A stretch of 64,000 bases of DNA, from NCBI GenBank assembly GCA_021770785.1, contig JAETQH010000032.1:30004-94003 (forward strand), in the 5' to 3' direction. This document shows, one piece after another, positions 34,708 through 43,524 of this stretch. Numbering within the stretch: the stretch's first letter is position 1; every line of letters starts with the position of its first letter. The position numbers and the translations under genes were made by a program. The stretch comes from Lachnospiraceae bacterium. Its GTDB lineage: Bacteria > Bacillota > Clostridia > Lachnospirales > Lachnospiraceae. The notes under the pieces are model-generated. The model saw only the letters and a program-made list of their open reading frames with translations, had not been told where the DNA came from and did not search any database.

Positions 34708-36327
34708 TTACTGAATTGTATTCTGATATGCTTCTGCTTGAATCTCTTCAATTCGTGACAAACCAAGCGCATCCATTTCCTCTATCATTGCATTCCAGTT
34801 TTCTTCATTTAATTCCGTATTGCCCACAATAAATCCGGTCAAAGCAGCACACTCTGAGTCAAATACTGCGGCAATCAGGTTAGAGAGTTCTTCTTCCTGT
34901 TCCGTGGTGTAGCAGACAACAGGTCTTTTCAAAAAGTTTTCCTCTGTAAAGCAACGGTTAGCAGCTTCTGCAATCAACTCTGTATTCCAGCTATAAAATG
35001 CCGCCTGGTCTACCGGTTTGCACACTGTCAGACGGTCGCTTAAGAAGGACCACTTCTTCTCTCCGTCTCCCTTAGATTCCTCTGTCTGGTAATCTACAAT
35101 GTACTCCTTGCTGCCGTCTGCATTTACTTGATAGCTCTCACCTTCCACACCCCAGTTTGCCAGCGTCATGCCTTCTTCACTATAAAAATAATCGGTAAAC
35201 TCTAAGATTGTGCGGATTGTATCTTCGGAGCACTCAGAATTTACTGCGATACAACAGTCACTTCCATATAAAAGGGACTTTGTCACCTTCATGGTATTCC
35301 CATTTTCATCCTGGAGAAAATCAAGTACTTGCATATTATAATCCGGATCGGTTTCCGGTCCTCCATTGGACATAAACCACTCCGCGCGGTTGTAATAATC
35401 ATAGAAAATGGATGCATTCCCCTCTAACGTCTGTGACTCCCAGTCACCCTCGCTATTGGTGCCTTCTACCCAGCTTGGATTTATCAAGCCTTCTTTATAC
35501 CAGGTTTTCATTGTCTCAATCCAGTTATATGCACCTTCTGCCCTGACATTGAAAGAATTATCCTTCTCATATCTATAATAAATTCCGCCGGATCCGTTTT
35601 CATCCACATATGAAGCTGCTCCGAACCATGCTGCAAAACGAAGTGCACTTTCCCTTCCACTGAGAGGGTAATAATTTGAATTGTCCGCTCCGTAGTACGC
35701 CTTTAAGGTTCGCATTGCCTCAGTAAAATCCTCCACAGTTTTGATGGAAAAGGCATCAATGCCCGCCTTCTCAAAATGGTCTGCACGGTATCCAATCAAA
35801 TCCGCAAACACCGGGGTTTCCTTCACCAATCCATAGATTGCACCGCTTTCGTCGCTAACATAAGTTTTATATTCTGGATTTGCATCAATGTAAGCCTGAT
35901 AGTTCGGCGCATATTCTTTAATATAAGGAGCAAGATCCGCAAATGCCCCCTGAGAACCGTATACCTTCGCCTGGGACAGCTTACACATGGTAGCCTCCGG
36001 CAATGTGCCACTGGCAATTCTCTGATCCACCTCTGTATAGGTATCTGAAGTTTCCTCCGGTCCGTCCACATATTCCACGGTAATTCCAGTATTTTCCTTC
36101 GCTACATCATACCAGTTCAGTTCCTCAATCCAGTCATGGTACTGAGAACGGATAAACATAGTGTAGCTTTTATCCCCTGTGTTTCCTGTGTCTGCACTTT
36201 CTGTCCCCGCAGCACTGCCACCTTGATTTGTCTCCGCATTTGTCCCCCCATTAGAACCACATCCCGCAATACTTACGGTAAGCATAACAGCTGCCAAAAG
36301 CAATGATAATACTTTTCTTCTTTTCAT
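34708..36327 (-). CDS. extracellular solute-binding lipoprotein (LplA-like)
   Basis: 539 residues. Lipoprotein signal MKRRKVLSLLLAAVMLTVSI with lipobox SIAGC. A Ser/Gly/Thr-rich linker leads to a family 1-type binding domain (ATMCKLSQAKVYGSQGAFAD, KAGIDAFSIKTVEDFTEAMR). Size and neighbours match LplA-type binding proteins that feed LplB/YtcP permeases with oligosaccharides or complex glycosides. It is membrane-anchored at the outside and sits between the catabolic genes and the permeases. Confidence 0.9.
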   Translation of the reverse strand: MKRRKVLSLLLAAVMLTVSIAGCGSNGGTNAETNQGGSAAGTESADTGNTGDKSYTMFIRSQYHDWIEELNWYDVAKENTGITVEYVDGPEETSDTYTEVDQRIASGTLPEATMCKLSQAKVYGSQGAFADLAPYIKEYAPNYQAYIDANPEYKTYVSDESGAIYGLVKETPVFADLIGYRADHFEKAGIDAFSIKTVEDFTEAMRTLKAYYGADNSNYYPLSGRESALRFAAWFGAASYVDENGSGGIYYRYEKDNSFNVRAEGAYNWIETMKTWYKEGLINPSWVEGTNSEGDWESQTLEGNASIFYDYYNRAEWFMSNGGPETDPDYNMQVLDFLQDENGNTMKVTKSLLYGSDCCIAVNSECSEDTIRTILEFTDYFYSEEGMTLANWGVEGESYQVNADGSKEYIVDYQTEESKGDGEKKWSFLSDRLTVCKPVDQAAFYSWNTELIAEAANRCFTEENFLKRPVVCYTTEQEEELSNLIAAVFDSECAALTGFIVGNTELNEENWNAMIEEMDALGLSRIEEIQAEAYQNTIQ

Positions 36328-36353
36328 CTTTTTCCTCCCTTGTATGTTTTTTA

Positions 36354-37394
36354 TTATGAACGTTCTGCAGCTTTATGGGCTGCAAAATCAGTTGCATACG
36401 CAATGGCATTTTCTAAGCTTAGTTCATTTGCCTGACCGCTTCCCGCCTCATCAAAGGCAGTGCCATGGTCTACGCTGGTTCGGATAATGGGCAACCCCAG
36501 CGTGATATTCACACCCTCCACCGCATTCCATTTTCCTGCTGTCCTGTCGTAATCAAAGCCCAAAACCTTAAGCGGAATATGCCCCTGGTCGTGGTACATG
36601 GCGACCACAATGTCGTACCAGCCGCCCTTCGCCTTGGAAAAAATCGTGTCCGGCGGCACCGGGCCCTCCACACAGATTCCCTCTTTTTTCATTTCCTCCA
36701 CGGCAGGCGCAATTTCCTCTATTTCTTCCCTGCCGAAAAGTCCTCCCTCCCCGCAATGAGGATTAAGTCCGGCAACGCCGATTTTAGGCTCCTTTATTCC
36801 CATATCTATACAAGCTTTCCGGGCAATGCGGATAATCTCCTCAATTCTTTCTTTTTTCACCAGACTGCAGGCCTCCCGCAGCGATACGTGGGTAGATACA
36901 TGCACTACCCGGATATTCTGATATGCTAACATCATCGTATAATTTTGGGTATTGGTAAATTCTGCATAAATCTCTGTATGTCCCGCAAAGTGATGTCCCG
37001 CCAAATTCATTGCCTCCTTGTTGAGGGCATTCGTAACGGTAGCAGCCACTTCCCCGGAAAGGGCAAGCTCAATGACTTTTTTCACATAAGTGAAAGCTGC
37101 GTTTCCCGCCATTTCGGAAATTTTTCCCATTTCCAGTTTTTCTATCTCCACTTGATGCATATCCAGCACGTCCACCGTCCCCGGCACAAACAGTGCCTCC
37201 CTGACATTTTCCACCGAATGAATCTGCAGCCCTGTCAATCCAGTATACTTTTTCGCCTGCTCTAATACCGCCACATCTCCTATTACCAGTGGTTTGCAGC
37301 GAGAATAAAGTCCTTCCTTCGCAAATGCCTTCAGGGTAATCTCCGGCCCAATGCTTGCTGGGTCCCCCATTGTAATTCCAATTACAGGTTTCAT
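36354..37394 (-). CDS. PdxA2-like 4-phospho-acid-sugar dehydrogenase
   Basis: 346 residues of the PdxA family: MKPVIGITMGDPASIGPEIT, AGHHFAGHTEIYAEFT, AVAAGLNPHCGEGG-like (VAGLNPHCGEGGLFGREE), MYHDQGHIPLKVLGFD and IIRTSVDHGTAFDEAG carry the metal and substrate His residues. Next to a DUF1537 kinase, PdxA2 enzymes oxidise and decarboxylate 4-phospho-D-threonate or D-erythronate to DHAP (known pathway). So a catabolic role is far more likely here than PLP synthesis, which pdxST already covers. Confidence 0.88.
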   Translation of the reverse strand: MKPVIGITMGDPASIGPEITLKAFAKEGLYSRCKPLVIGDVAVLEQAKKYTGLTGLQIHSVENVREALFVPGTVDVLDMHQVEIEKLEMGKISEMAGNAAFTYVKKVIELALSGEVAATVTNALNKEAMNLAGHHFAGHTEIYAEFTNTQNYTMMLAYQNIRVVHVSTHVSLREACSLVKKERIEEIIRIARKACIDMGIKEPKIGVAGLNPHCGEGGLFGREEIEEIAPAVEEMKKEGICVEGPVPPDTIFSKAKGGWYDIVVAMYHDQGHIPLKVLGFDYDRTAGKWNAVEGVNITLGLPIIRTSVDHGTAFDEAGSGQANELSLENAIAYATDFAAHKAAERS

Positions 37395-37415
37395 CTTTTC
37401 CTCCTTCCTGCCAGA

Positions 37416-38324
37416 CTAGCAGATTCCATTCTTCCTATAGCTTTCCAGTACTCCGGCAATTGCTTTTATCCCTTCCTCCGAGACTTGATCAAAGGGCTTT
37501 CTGCAATCTCCTACCGGATAACCCAGCAGGGCAGCCGCTTTCTTAACTATGGTATTGGGGTTGCCGTAGCGGAAGCAATTCCTAAATTCCCGTATATTGT
37601 CCTGACATTTCCTTGCCGCTTCCTGATTTCCCTCTACATAATTACGGTAAATTCCTACCATATTTTCCGGAAACACATTTGCACAGCCTGCAACGCCTCC
37701 GGTTCCGCCCGCCATAAGATTCCACAAAATCAGAGAGTCATTTCCCGACAGAACGGCAAAATCTTTTTCTCTTGACACCTCAATATACTGCAGTATATTG
37801 TCGAAATTGCCGCTGCTGTCCTTGACAGCACTGATGTTTTCCACTTCTGAAAGCTTTTTTACACATTCCGGCGTCAGCGCATTTCCTGTCCTAACAGGAA
37901 TATTGTAAAGTACCACCGGAAGTGACACCGCCTCTGCCACCGCAGTGTAATGGGCAATCATCTCTTCCTGAGATAACTTTGCAAACCAGGGTGTAATAAC
38001 GGACAACACATCCGCCCCCAGCTTTTCCGCCGTCTGTGACAGTTCTATCGTCTCTCTGGTGCTGATGCAGCCTGTACCCGCATAAACCGGAACTCTCCCT
38101 GCCGTTTCCTCAATGACAGCAGCCAGAACCCGTTCCTTCTCTTCCCTGGACAAAATATAGCCCTCCCCGTTGGTTCCAAGCGCAAAAATGCCATGCACAC
38201 CAGCCTTAATCATCCGTTCTACCTGATTCCGCAGCTCTGATTCGTTTATCGCGCCATCCTCGTTCATAGGTGTAAGAATGGGAGGAATAATTCCTCTGAT
38301 TTTCTCTTTAATTGTCTTCTGCAT
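37416..38324 (-). CDS. DapA/NanA-family lyase (dihydrodipicolinate synthase family)
   Basis: 302 residues, TIM barrel. GIIPPILTPMNEDGAI start, the GTNGEGYILSREEKERVLAA phosphate/carboxylate loop, the catalytic Tyr in VVLYNIPVRTG and the Schiff-base Lys in ISAVKDSSGNFDNI are all present. The family holds DapA, sialate lyase and 2-keto-3-deoxy-sugar aldolases. In this operon a pyruvate-releasing aldolase for a ketodeoxy or ulosonic acid is the likely role. True DapA is unlikely because no lysine genes are nearby. Confidence 0.88.
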   Translation of the reverse strand: MQKTIKEKIRGIIPPILTPMNEDGAINESELRNQVERMIKAGVHGIFALGTNGEGYILSREEKERVLAAVIEETAGRVPVYAGTGCISTRETIELSQTAEKLGADVLSVITPWFAKLSQEEMIAHYTAVAEAVSLPVVLYNIPVRTGNALTPECVKKLSEVENISAVKDSSGNFDNILQYIEVSREKDFAVLSGNDSLILWNLMAGGTGGVAGCANVFPENMVGIYRNYVEGNQEAARKCQDNIREFRNCFRYGNPNTIVKKAAALLGYPVGDCRKPFDQVSEEGIKAIAGVLESYRKNGIC

Positions 38325-38340
38325 GTTTCTCCCTCCTGCC

Positions 38341-39489
38341 CTACATAAGCTCTAAATACAGCCGCCTTGTGTCTTCCGCAGTCACTGCCTTTTTATTATT
38401 CTGTAAAAGCCGCGTTACTTTCATTCCTGCCTCCACAAGCTGGTCTAAATCTTCTTTTCCCACACCGAAGACTTCCAGCTTATCGGGTATTTTTAGCGTC
38501 TTTACAATACCGGATAATTCAGAAATAAGCCATTCACTCTTTTCTTCCTCTTTTCGGGCGTTCCCATGGCACACGGCATCATAAATCTCTGCAAATTCCT
38601 TGTGACAGGCAGCCCTGTTAAACCGCATCACCGGAACTAAAAGCATTGCGTTAGAAATGCCATGGGCGATATGGTATTTTCCGCCCAGCGGATAGGATAG
38701 CGCATGCACCGCCGTAGTACCAGAGGCGGCAATCGCCACGCCGCCGTAGAAAGCCGCCAGCAGCATTTTATTTTTTGATTCTATATTTTCCCTGTTCCGG
38801 CATGCCTCTATAATATTCCCAAAAATCAGTTTGAGGGCTTCTAGTGCAAATAAGTTGCTGAAAGTATTTGCCTTGTTTGAGGTGTAGCACTCTAACGCGT
38901 GGGATAATGCGTCCATTCCTGTTGCCGCCGCAATTCCCTCCGGCAACTCCCGTATCATATTTCCATCTAAAATTACCGTATCCGCCACTAGTTCCGAGTT
39001 TACAATGCCCACCTTTAACTCCTGCTCCGGCAGGGCAACGATACTGTTTGGCGTCGCTTCCGATCCCGTGCCCGCCGTGGTGGGAATCATAATGCTTTTC
39101 ACTCTTTTTCTTCCCAGCAGGGGCTGCTCCACATAATCGCTTACTTTCTCGCCCTGCACCGCTATGGAAGCCAGCTTTGCCACATCCATGACACTGCCGC
39201 CTCCGACTGCCACCACAAGTTCGGCACCACTTTCTAAAAAGCGTTCCACCACATCCTGCGCCTGCCGACAGGTCGGCTCCGCAGGAATGTCCTTTATGAC
39301 CTCCACGCTGCAGCCGCCTTCTTTTAACCACCTGACAGGTTCCTCTGTCAATCCCGCTTTATGAACGCCCGAATCGGTAAATACAGCGACTTTTTTGTAT
39401 CGCCCTTTTACTTCCTCTTCTAAAAACCGGAGAGACCCTGTCCCGTATCTGATATTCTGCGGTATTTTCACCGAAAATGAAATATTCAT
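38341..39489 (-). CDS. iron-containing alcohol dehydrogenase
   Basis: 382 residues of the Fe-ADH family. NAD-binding GGGSVMDVAKLASI, the TTAGTGSEATPNSIV motif, metal His ligands in GMDALSHALECYTS and the ALSYPLGGKYHIAHGISNAMLL region are intact. It overlaps the upstream kinase gene by ATGA. Its likely job is to reduce or oxidise an aldehyde or hydroxy-acid made by the aldolase or handed to the kinase (inference). Confidence 0.9.
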   Translation of the reverse strand: MNISFSVKIPQNIRYGTGSLRFLEEEVKGRYKKVAVFTDSGVHKAGLTEEPVRWLKEGGCSVEVIKDIPAEPTCRQAQDVVERFLESGAELVVAVGGGSVMDVAKLASIAVQGEKVSDYVEQPLLGRKRVKSIMIPTTAGTGSEATPNSIVALPEQELKVGIVNSELVADTVILDGNMIRELPEGIAAATGMDALSHALECYTSNKANTFSNLFALEALKLIFGNIIEACRNRENIESKNKMLLAAFYGGVAIAASGTTAVHALSYPLGGKYHIAHGISNAMLLVPVMRFNRAACHKEFAEIYDAVCHGNARKEEEKSEWLISELSGIVKTLKIPDKLEVFGVGKEDLDQLVEAGMKVTRLLQNNKKAVTAEDTRRLYLELM

Positions 39490-40760
39490 CTTTCTTTACT
39501 CCTTTCAAAACCAAGTTTATTAATCACCCTTGTCACCAGCTCCTCATCACCGAAACCACCGGACTTGGATATGAGCCACATTTTCTTTTTTCCATCAATA
39601 ATCTTAGAGAGCACTGTTCCTGTCTCCACTTCCTCCATCGGAATAATCTGTCTGCACTCCATCTGTTTTAAAAAGCCTAATAACGTATCCCCGCCGATTA
39701 CCATAATCACAGCTTCTTTGCAGCCAATGATAAGGTTTCCCGCAATGCAGCCCAGCAGTTCGGAGATGTCTGTTCTTAAGTTTTCTTCCCCCCCCATCAT
39801 ACCCGAGAAATCAGGGATTTCCGTGTCCAGCAGCAGCATTTTTCTATCTGTAAATTCCCGACGCAACGATTCTAACCATCGGCTTCCCTCCTGTGTCCCC
39901 AGATAACCTCTTTTTTTCTGGTTGTTTTTCAGGGTGACATGGAAGGTTCCCTGCCTTTCCTCGCAGGCAATCTGTTTTCTAGAAATGTCACTGACACTTC
40001 CACACAGCACCAGCAGCGGGCAGGAAAATTTCTGCAAAACTTCCGTTTTCCTGTTAAAGTGAAATTTCTTGGACAGGAAAAAGGCAAACCCCGCACAGCC
40101 TGCCATCATGTGTATCCCATACTCGCACACCAGTTTCTCCGCAATAGCAGCCATTTCCTCTGTGGTTCCCGAATCATAAATCAAAATCCCCGGCGTCTTT
40201 AGGGAGGGCAGTTCATCTTCGCAGTGCATCCGATCCCTTACATAAACATGTTCCTGTAAAAATAAGTCCGCCACCCTTGAACTTTTCACCGGATCGAAGG
40301 GATCTTTTCCCAACAAGGTGTCTGCTATGGGAATTTGATTCACATAATGAATTCCCCCCACCGTATTCCTGCCTATCTGCGGATAGGCGGGCACCATAGC
40401 CAGGAACTTTTCACCGGACGCATCCAGCACGGCTTTTAGCTCTGCACCGATATTTCCGCGCAGTACAGAATCCGTCTTTTTGTACAGATAGGGCACTCCT
40501 CCCCGCACACATTTTCTGACAATCCCGTAAATAATACGGTACGCATCCCTTTTTTCCAGGTGGCGCGTCTCGGAATTTATTACCAGCACTTCGCATTCCA
40601 TATGAGAAATATCCTCTGCTTCAATATCCACATTTACCAGAGTAATGGTTTTCGCACCGCCTTTGGCAAACTGTATTCCGGTATCCAGGGCTCCCGTGAA
40701 ATCATCTGCTATAATTACCATTTTTACCGTTTCATTTTTATACTTTTCATTAAGTTTCAT
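39486..40760 (-). CDS. DUF1537 four-carbon acid sugar kinase
   Basis: 424 residues; first gene of the ten-gene operon. N-terminal VIIADDFTGALDTGIQFAKG is the signature of the DUF1537 (SBD_N) kinases. The C-terminal nucleotide-binding domain has VIMVIGGDTLLGFLKQMECR and WLISKSGGFGDEELVTRVI. Known members phosphorylate D-threonate, L-threonate, D-erythronate or 3-oxo-tetronates at O4. Pairing with PdxA2 strongly suggests a tetronate intermediate. AAAGGTG lies eight bases before ATG. The start codon is overlapped by box 1 of the regulatory repeats. Confidence 0.88.
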   Translation of the reverse strand: MKLNEKYKNETVKMVIIADDFTGALDTGIQFAKGGAKTITLVNVDIEAEDISHMECEVLVINSETRHLEKRDAYRIIYGIVRKCVRGGVPYLYKKTDSVLRGNIGAELKAVLDASGEKFLAMVPAYPQIGRNTVGGIHYVNQIPIADTLLGKDPFDPVKSSRVADLFLQEHVYVRDRMHCEDELPSLKTPGILIYDSGTTEEMAAIAEKLVCEYGIHMMAGCAGFAFFLSKKFHFNRKTEVLQKFSCPLLVLCGSVSDISRKQIACEERQGTFHVTLKNNQKKRGYLGTQEGSRWLESLRREFTDRKMLLLDTEIPDFSGMMGGEENLRTDISELLGCIAGNLIIGCKEAVIMVIGGDTLLGFLKQMECRQIIPMEEVETGTVLSKIIDGKKKMWLISKSGGFGDEELVTRVINKLGFERSKER

Positions 40761-40768
40761 TTTGAAAC
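40754..40768. promoter_or_regulatory. GTTTCATTT box 1 (perfect inverted repeat)
   Basis: GTTTCA-TTT-TGAAAC, a perfect palindrome with 3-bp centre, lying on the ribosome site and start of the DUF1537 gene. Candidate binding site of the divergent PrpR-type regulator. Confidence 0.5.
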
Positions 40769-40797
40769 ACCTTTACTTATTTTTCTTTTATGCACTT

Positions 40798-40826
40798 AAT
40801 ATATCATTAGTTGTTTCATTTCGCAA
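40798..40826 (-). promoter_or_regulatory. promoter of the acid-sugar operon
   Basis: On the minus strand TTGCGA and TATATT are 17 bp apart, about 40 bases before the DUF1537 start. Its -35 overlaps box 2 (GTTTCATTTCGCAAT, 40813-40827). It is a sigma-A type site; no -24/-12 sigma-54 element was seen. Confidence 0.6.
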
Positions 40827-40856
40827 TCTATTTTTTATGATTTTTTACATTTTTGT

Positions 40857-40908
40857 GTTTCATTTTTTAACACTTGTGCTTTACAAGCTTATTTTTTATT
40901 TGTATAAT
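40857..40908 (+). promoter_or_regulatory. promoter of the regulator gene, with box 3
   Basis: TTTACA (40880) and TATAAT (40903) with exactly 17 bp between. Box 3 (GTTTCATTTTTTAAC, 40857-40871) lies just upstream of the -35, a normal place for an activator or autorepressor. Confidence 0.65.
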
Positions 40909-40939
40909 ATAGTCAAATACATTTTTATGGAGGATTTTT

Positions 40940-42718
40940 ATGAGAAAAATCAGAATTCTGGGAATTGCCCCCTACGAAGGAATCGCTACCTTAATGGAGC
41001 ATATTGCTTCCAAACGTGACGATGTAGATTTGAAAGTTTTTATAGGAGACTTACAGAACGGTGCAGCCATTGCAAAAAAATACGCCTCGGAAGGCTATGA
41101 CATCATCCTCTCCCGAGGCGGCACAGCCGAAATGATTCAGGCTCTAAATCTCCTTCCAGTAGTAAATATCTCCATTTCCATTTATGATATTTTCCGCTCT
41201 ATCCGGTTAGCAGACAACTCCCAGCAAAAGTATGCCATCATTGGTTTTCCGAGTATTACAAGAAATGCTATTTTTTTAAAAGACATGCTGCAAAGCCATA
41301 TGCCGGTCTACACCATTCATGATTCCGCCGAGACACAAAATACCTTAAAAGAATTAAAGGCCGCGGGATACGAAATGGTGGTCTGTGACGTGCTCTCCAG
41401 CTCCATTGCCGCTTATTTTAACCTCACCTCCATTCTAATTAGTTCCGGAGAGGAAAGCATCACCTCCGCTTTTGATATTGCCGTACAGATAGTAACCCAG
41501 CGCCTTGCTATCTCTGATGAGAATGCCTTATATAAGGAAATTATTGAAAATGAACCTTATCCGGTTGTGGTATACACTCCCGACGGCACACTTTTTTATC
41601 AGTCGCTAGTAACGCCTCTGCCGGAAAACATCTGCAATATCCTAAAAAATAAAATTTCTTCCGTGATAGATACGCACCCGCAGAAATTCCATTATGAGTA
41701 TTCCGGTCTGCTTTATGCCATAATCGGGAAAAAGTTTACCATCAAAGGAAAAAAACTGGTCGTTTATTATATCAATAAACGCAAGGTTCCTCTTGTATTA
41801 AGTAAAAACGGAATCCGATATACAAACCTGGAGCAGGCGCAGAACGATTTCCAGAACAGCTTTTACCGGATTTCCAACATCAATTCTTCCTGCCTTGGTA
41901 CCCTGGAAAAATATTTGGAGAGCAGCCTCCCCCTTGCTATCCTTGGAGAGCCCGGCACAGGAAAAGAAGCTTTGGCAAAATACAGCTATGTTCACAGCCC
42001 GCTTTCTTCTTCTCCTATGTCTATTTTAGATTGTGCGAAATTTAATGAAAAGCTTTGGAATTTTTTGACCTGTAATCATAATTCTCCCTTAAGCGATACA
42101 AATACTACCATTTACATAAAAAATATTCATACCCTGTCAGATGATTACTTTTATGAATTACTGAATATCCTGGATGATTTGAAGCTTTATCGAAGGAACC
42201 ATATTATATTTACCATCGACACTGCCCCAGGGGAGGCTGTAAGTGAAAGGATTTTAAAGCTCATCAATAACCTGCACTGCCTGACTTTAGAGACAGCCCC
42301 CCTTACAGACAATATGAATGACCTTCCCAACATTATCAGCCTTTACATCAACCACCTGAATATCCTCTATGGAAAGAATATTATCGGCTTGGAACCGGAA
42401 GCCCTTACCTTGCTGCAAAGCTTTCACTGGAGCCACAATTACGACCAGTTTATCCGCATTATCACGGAACTGGTGCTTTCCTGTGTCCCACCGGTTATCA
42501 CCACCGCTGCCACAAAACAGGTATTAAAAAAGGAAACAGGCTCCCCGGCTTTTGCTTCCGAAGGGACTTTTTCCGTAGATTTTTCCAACAAGACACTTGA
42601 TGAAATTAACCTTGAAATTATCCGGCAGATCCTATTGGAGGAAGGCGGCAATCAGAGCCGCACTGCAAAGCGTCTGGGCATCAGCCGCTCTACTTTATGG
42701 AGAATGCTACAAAAATAA
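40940..42718 (+). CDS. PrpR_N / AAA+ / Fis-HTH regulator without sigma-54 loop
   Basis: 592 residues. N-terminal PrpR_N sensor (RKIRILGIAPYEGIATLMEH, EGYDIILSRGGTAEMIQALN, YAIIGFPSITRNAIFL). A PAS-like middle part (ENEPYPVVVYTPDGTLFYQS). A reduced AAA+ region with Walker A LGEPGTGKEALAKY but no GAFTGA loop and no clear Walker B. A C-terminal Fis-type HTH (EEGGNQSRTAKRLGISRSTL). Such proteins look like sigma-54 activators that have lost the sigma-54 contact, so they probably act at sigma-A promoters. Divergent from the acid-sugar operon, it is its probable regulator. RBS TGGAGG. Confidence 0.85.
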   Translation: MRKIRILGIAPYEGIATLMEHIASKRDDVDLKVFIGDLQNGAAIAKKYASEGYDIILSRGGTAEMIQALNLLPVVNISISIYDIFRSIRLADNSQQKYAIIGFPSITRNAIFLKDMLQSHMPVYTIHDSAETQNTLKELKAAGYEMVVCDVLSSSIAAYFNLTSILISSGEESITSAFDIAVQIVTQRLAISDENALYKEIIENEPYPVVVYTPDGTLFYQSLVTPLPENICNILKNKISSVIDTHPQKFHYEYSGLLYAIIGKKFTIKGKKLVVYYINKRKVPLVLSKNGIRYTNLEQAQNDFQNSFYRISNINSSCLGTLEKYLESSLPLAILGEPGTGKEALAKYSYVHSPLSSSPMSILDCAKFNEKLWNFLTCNHNSPLSDTNTTIYIKNIHTLSDDYFYELLNILDDLKLYRRNHIIFTIDTAPGEAVSERILKLINNLHCLTLETAPLTDNMNDLPNIISLYINHLNILYGKNIIGLEPEALTLLQSFHWSHNYDQFIRIITELVLSCVPPVITTAATKQVLKKETGSPAFASEGTFSVDFSNKTLDEINLEIIRQILLEEGGNQSRTAKRLGISRSTLWRMLQK

Positions 42719-42825
42719 GATTATGCGGCTTCTAAACATTGGAAACCGCTCTGCAAATCACTTTTATTTACTTCTCTGATTTCTTATTGTGTGATTTTGC
42801 CGCTAACTCCAATTTGAATATTCCG

Positions 42826-43509
42826 TTACCTTGTGGGCATCTGAAAACCCACAAGTGCCTTGTTTAGATAGTCGTTAAATGGTTTCATAATTCGAAAAAG
42901 CTCTGCTGCTTTTGCAATAAATGCTTCTGCATCGTTTAGTTGTTGATCTTTTATAGGATATTGCAGATACCAACTCTTAAATTTTAAATATTCCGCTTGC
43001 GGATGTTCTTTTTCATATCCCGCAGGAATATTCTTTAATGCCTTTCCCTCTACAGTGAAATATTTTTCAAACTCCGGCTCACGGATAATCTTTTCCCATT
43101 CTTCGCCGTTCTGGGCAATATAATCCCGTATCATCGTTGTTGCATCCTTGAACATATCTGCAAACAAGCCGCCCCCTAAAAAGGATTGGTTGTCGGGCTT
43201 TATCATAAGATAATATCCGACAGGAACAGGCAGTTTCCCCTTCGAAGAAATATGGGCACGAAACGCAGGATTATAAGGTGATTTATCATGACTGAAACGG
43301 GTGTCCCTTACAATCTTAAAGGTAAGGTCTTTGGGCTTGTTATGTAAAATGGTATTGTCAAACTTTCCGATTTCCAGCATCAAAGCCTGCAATAATCCTT
43401 CAAACTCAACATTTGCTTTTTGGTAATCGTCTTTGTTCGCATGATACCATTCACGATTGTTATTCATGCTTAATGCCGATAAGTAATTTATCATAAACTG
43501 TATATTCAT
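42826..43509 (-). CDS. DUF2461 domain-containing protein
   Basis: 227 residues. NNNREWYHANKDDYQKANVE, VRDTRFSHDKSPYNPAFRAH and PVGYYLMIKPDNQSFLGGGL are the conserved blocks of DUF2461 (TIGR02453), a family with no settled function. It lies 15 bp after an ECF sigma-factor gene and is likely co-transcribed with it. Confidence 0.9.
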   Translation of the reverse strand: MNIQFMINYLSALSMNNNREWYHANKDDYQKANVEFEGLLQALMLEIGKFDNTILHNKPKDLTFKIVRDTRFSHDKSPYNPAFRAHISSKGKLPVPVGYYLMIKPDNQSFLGGGLFADMFKDATTMIRDYIAQNGEEWEKIIREPEFEKYFTVEGKALKNIPAGYEKEHPQAEYLKFKSWYLQYPIKDQQLNDAEAFIAKAAELFRIMKPFNDYLNKALVGFQMPTR

Positions 43510-43524
43510 AATCTGTCACCTCCT

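Noticed and set aside
36354-37394. Reading the PdxA homologue as a pyridoxine biosynthesis gene
   Set aside because: PdxST already makes PLP, no pdxJ is present, and the neighbours are a DUF1537 kinase and sugar transporter genes.
38768-39331. 187-aa Gly/Cys-rich ORF on the minus strand
   Set aside because: Out-of-frame shadow inside the intact Fe-alcohol dehydrogenase gene.
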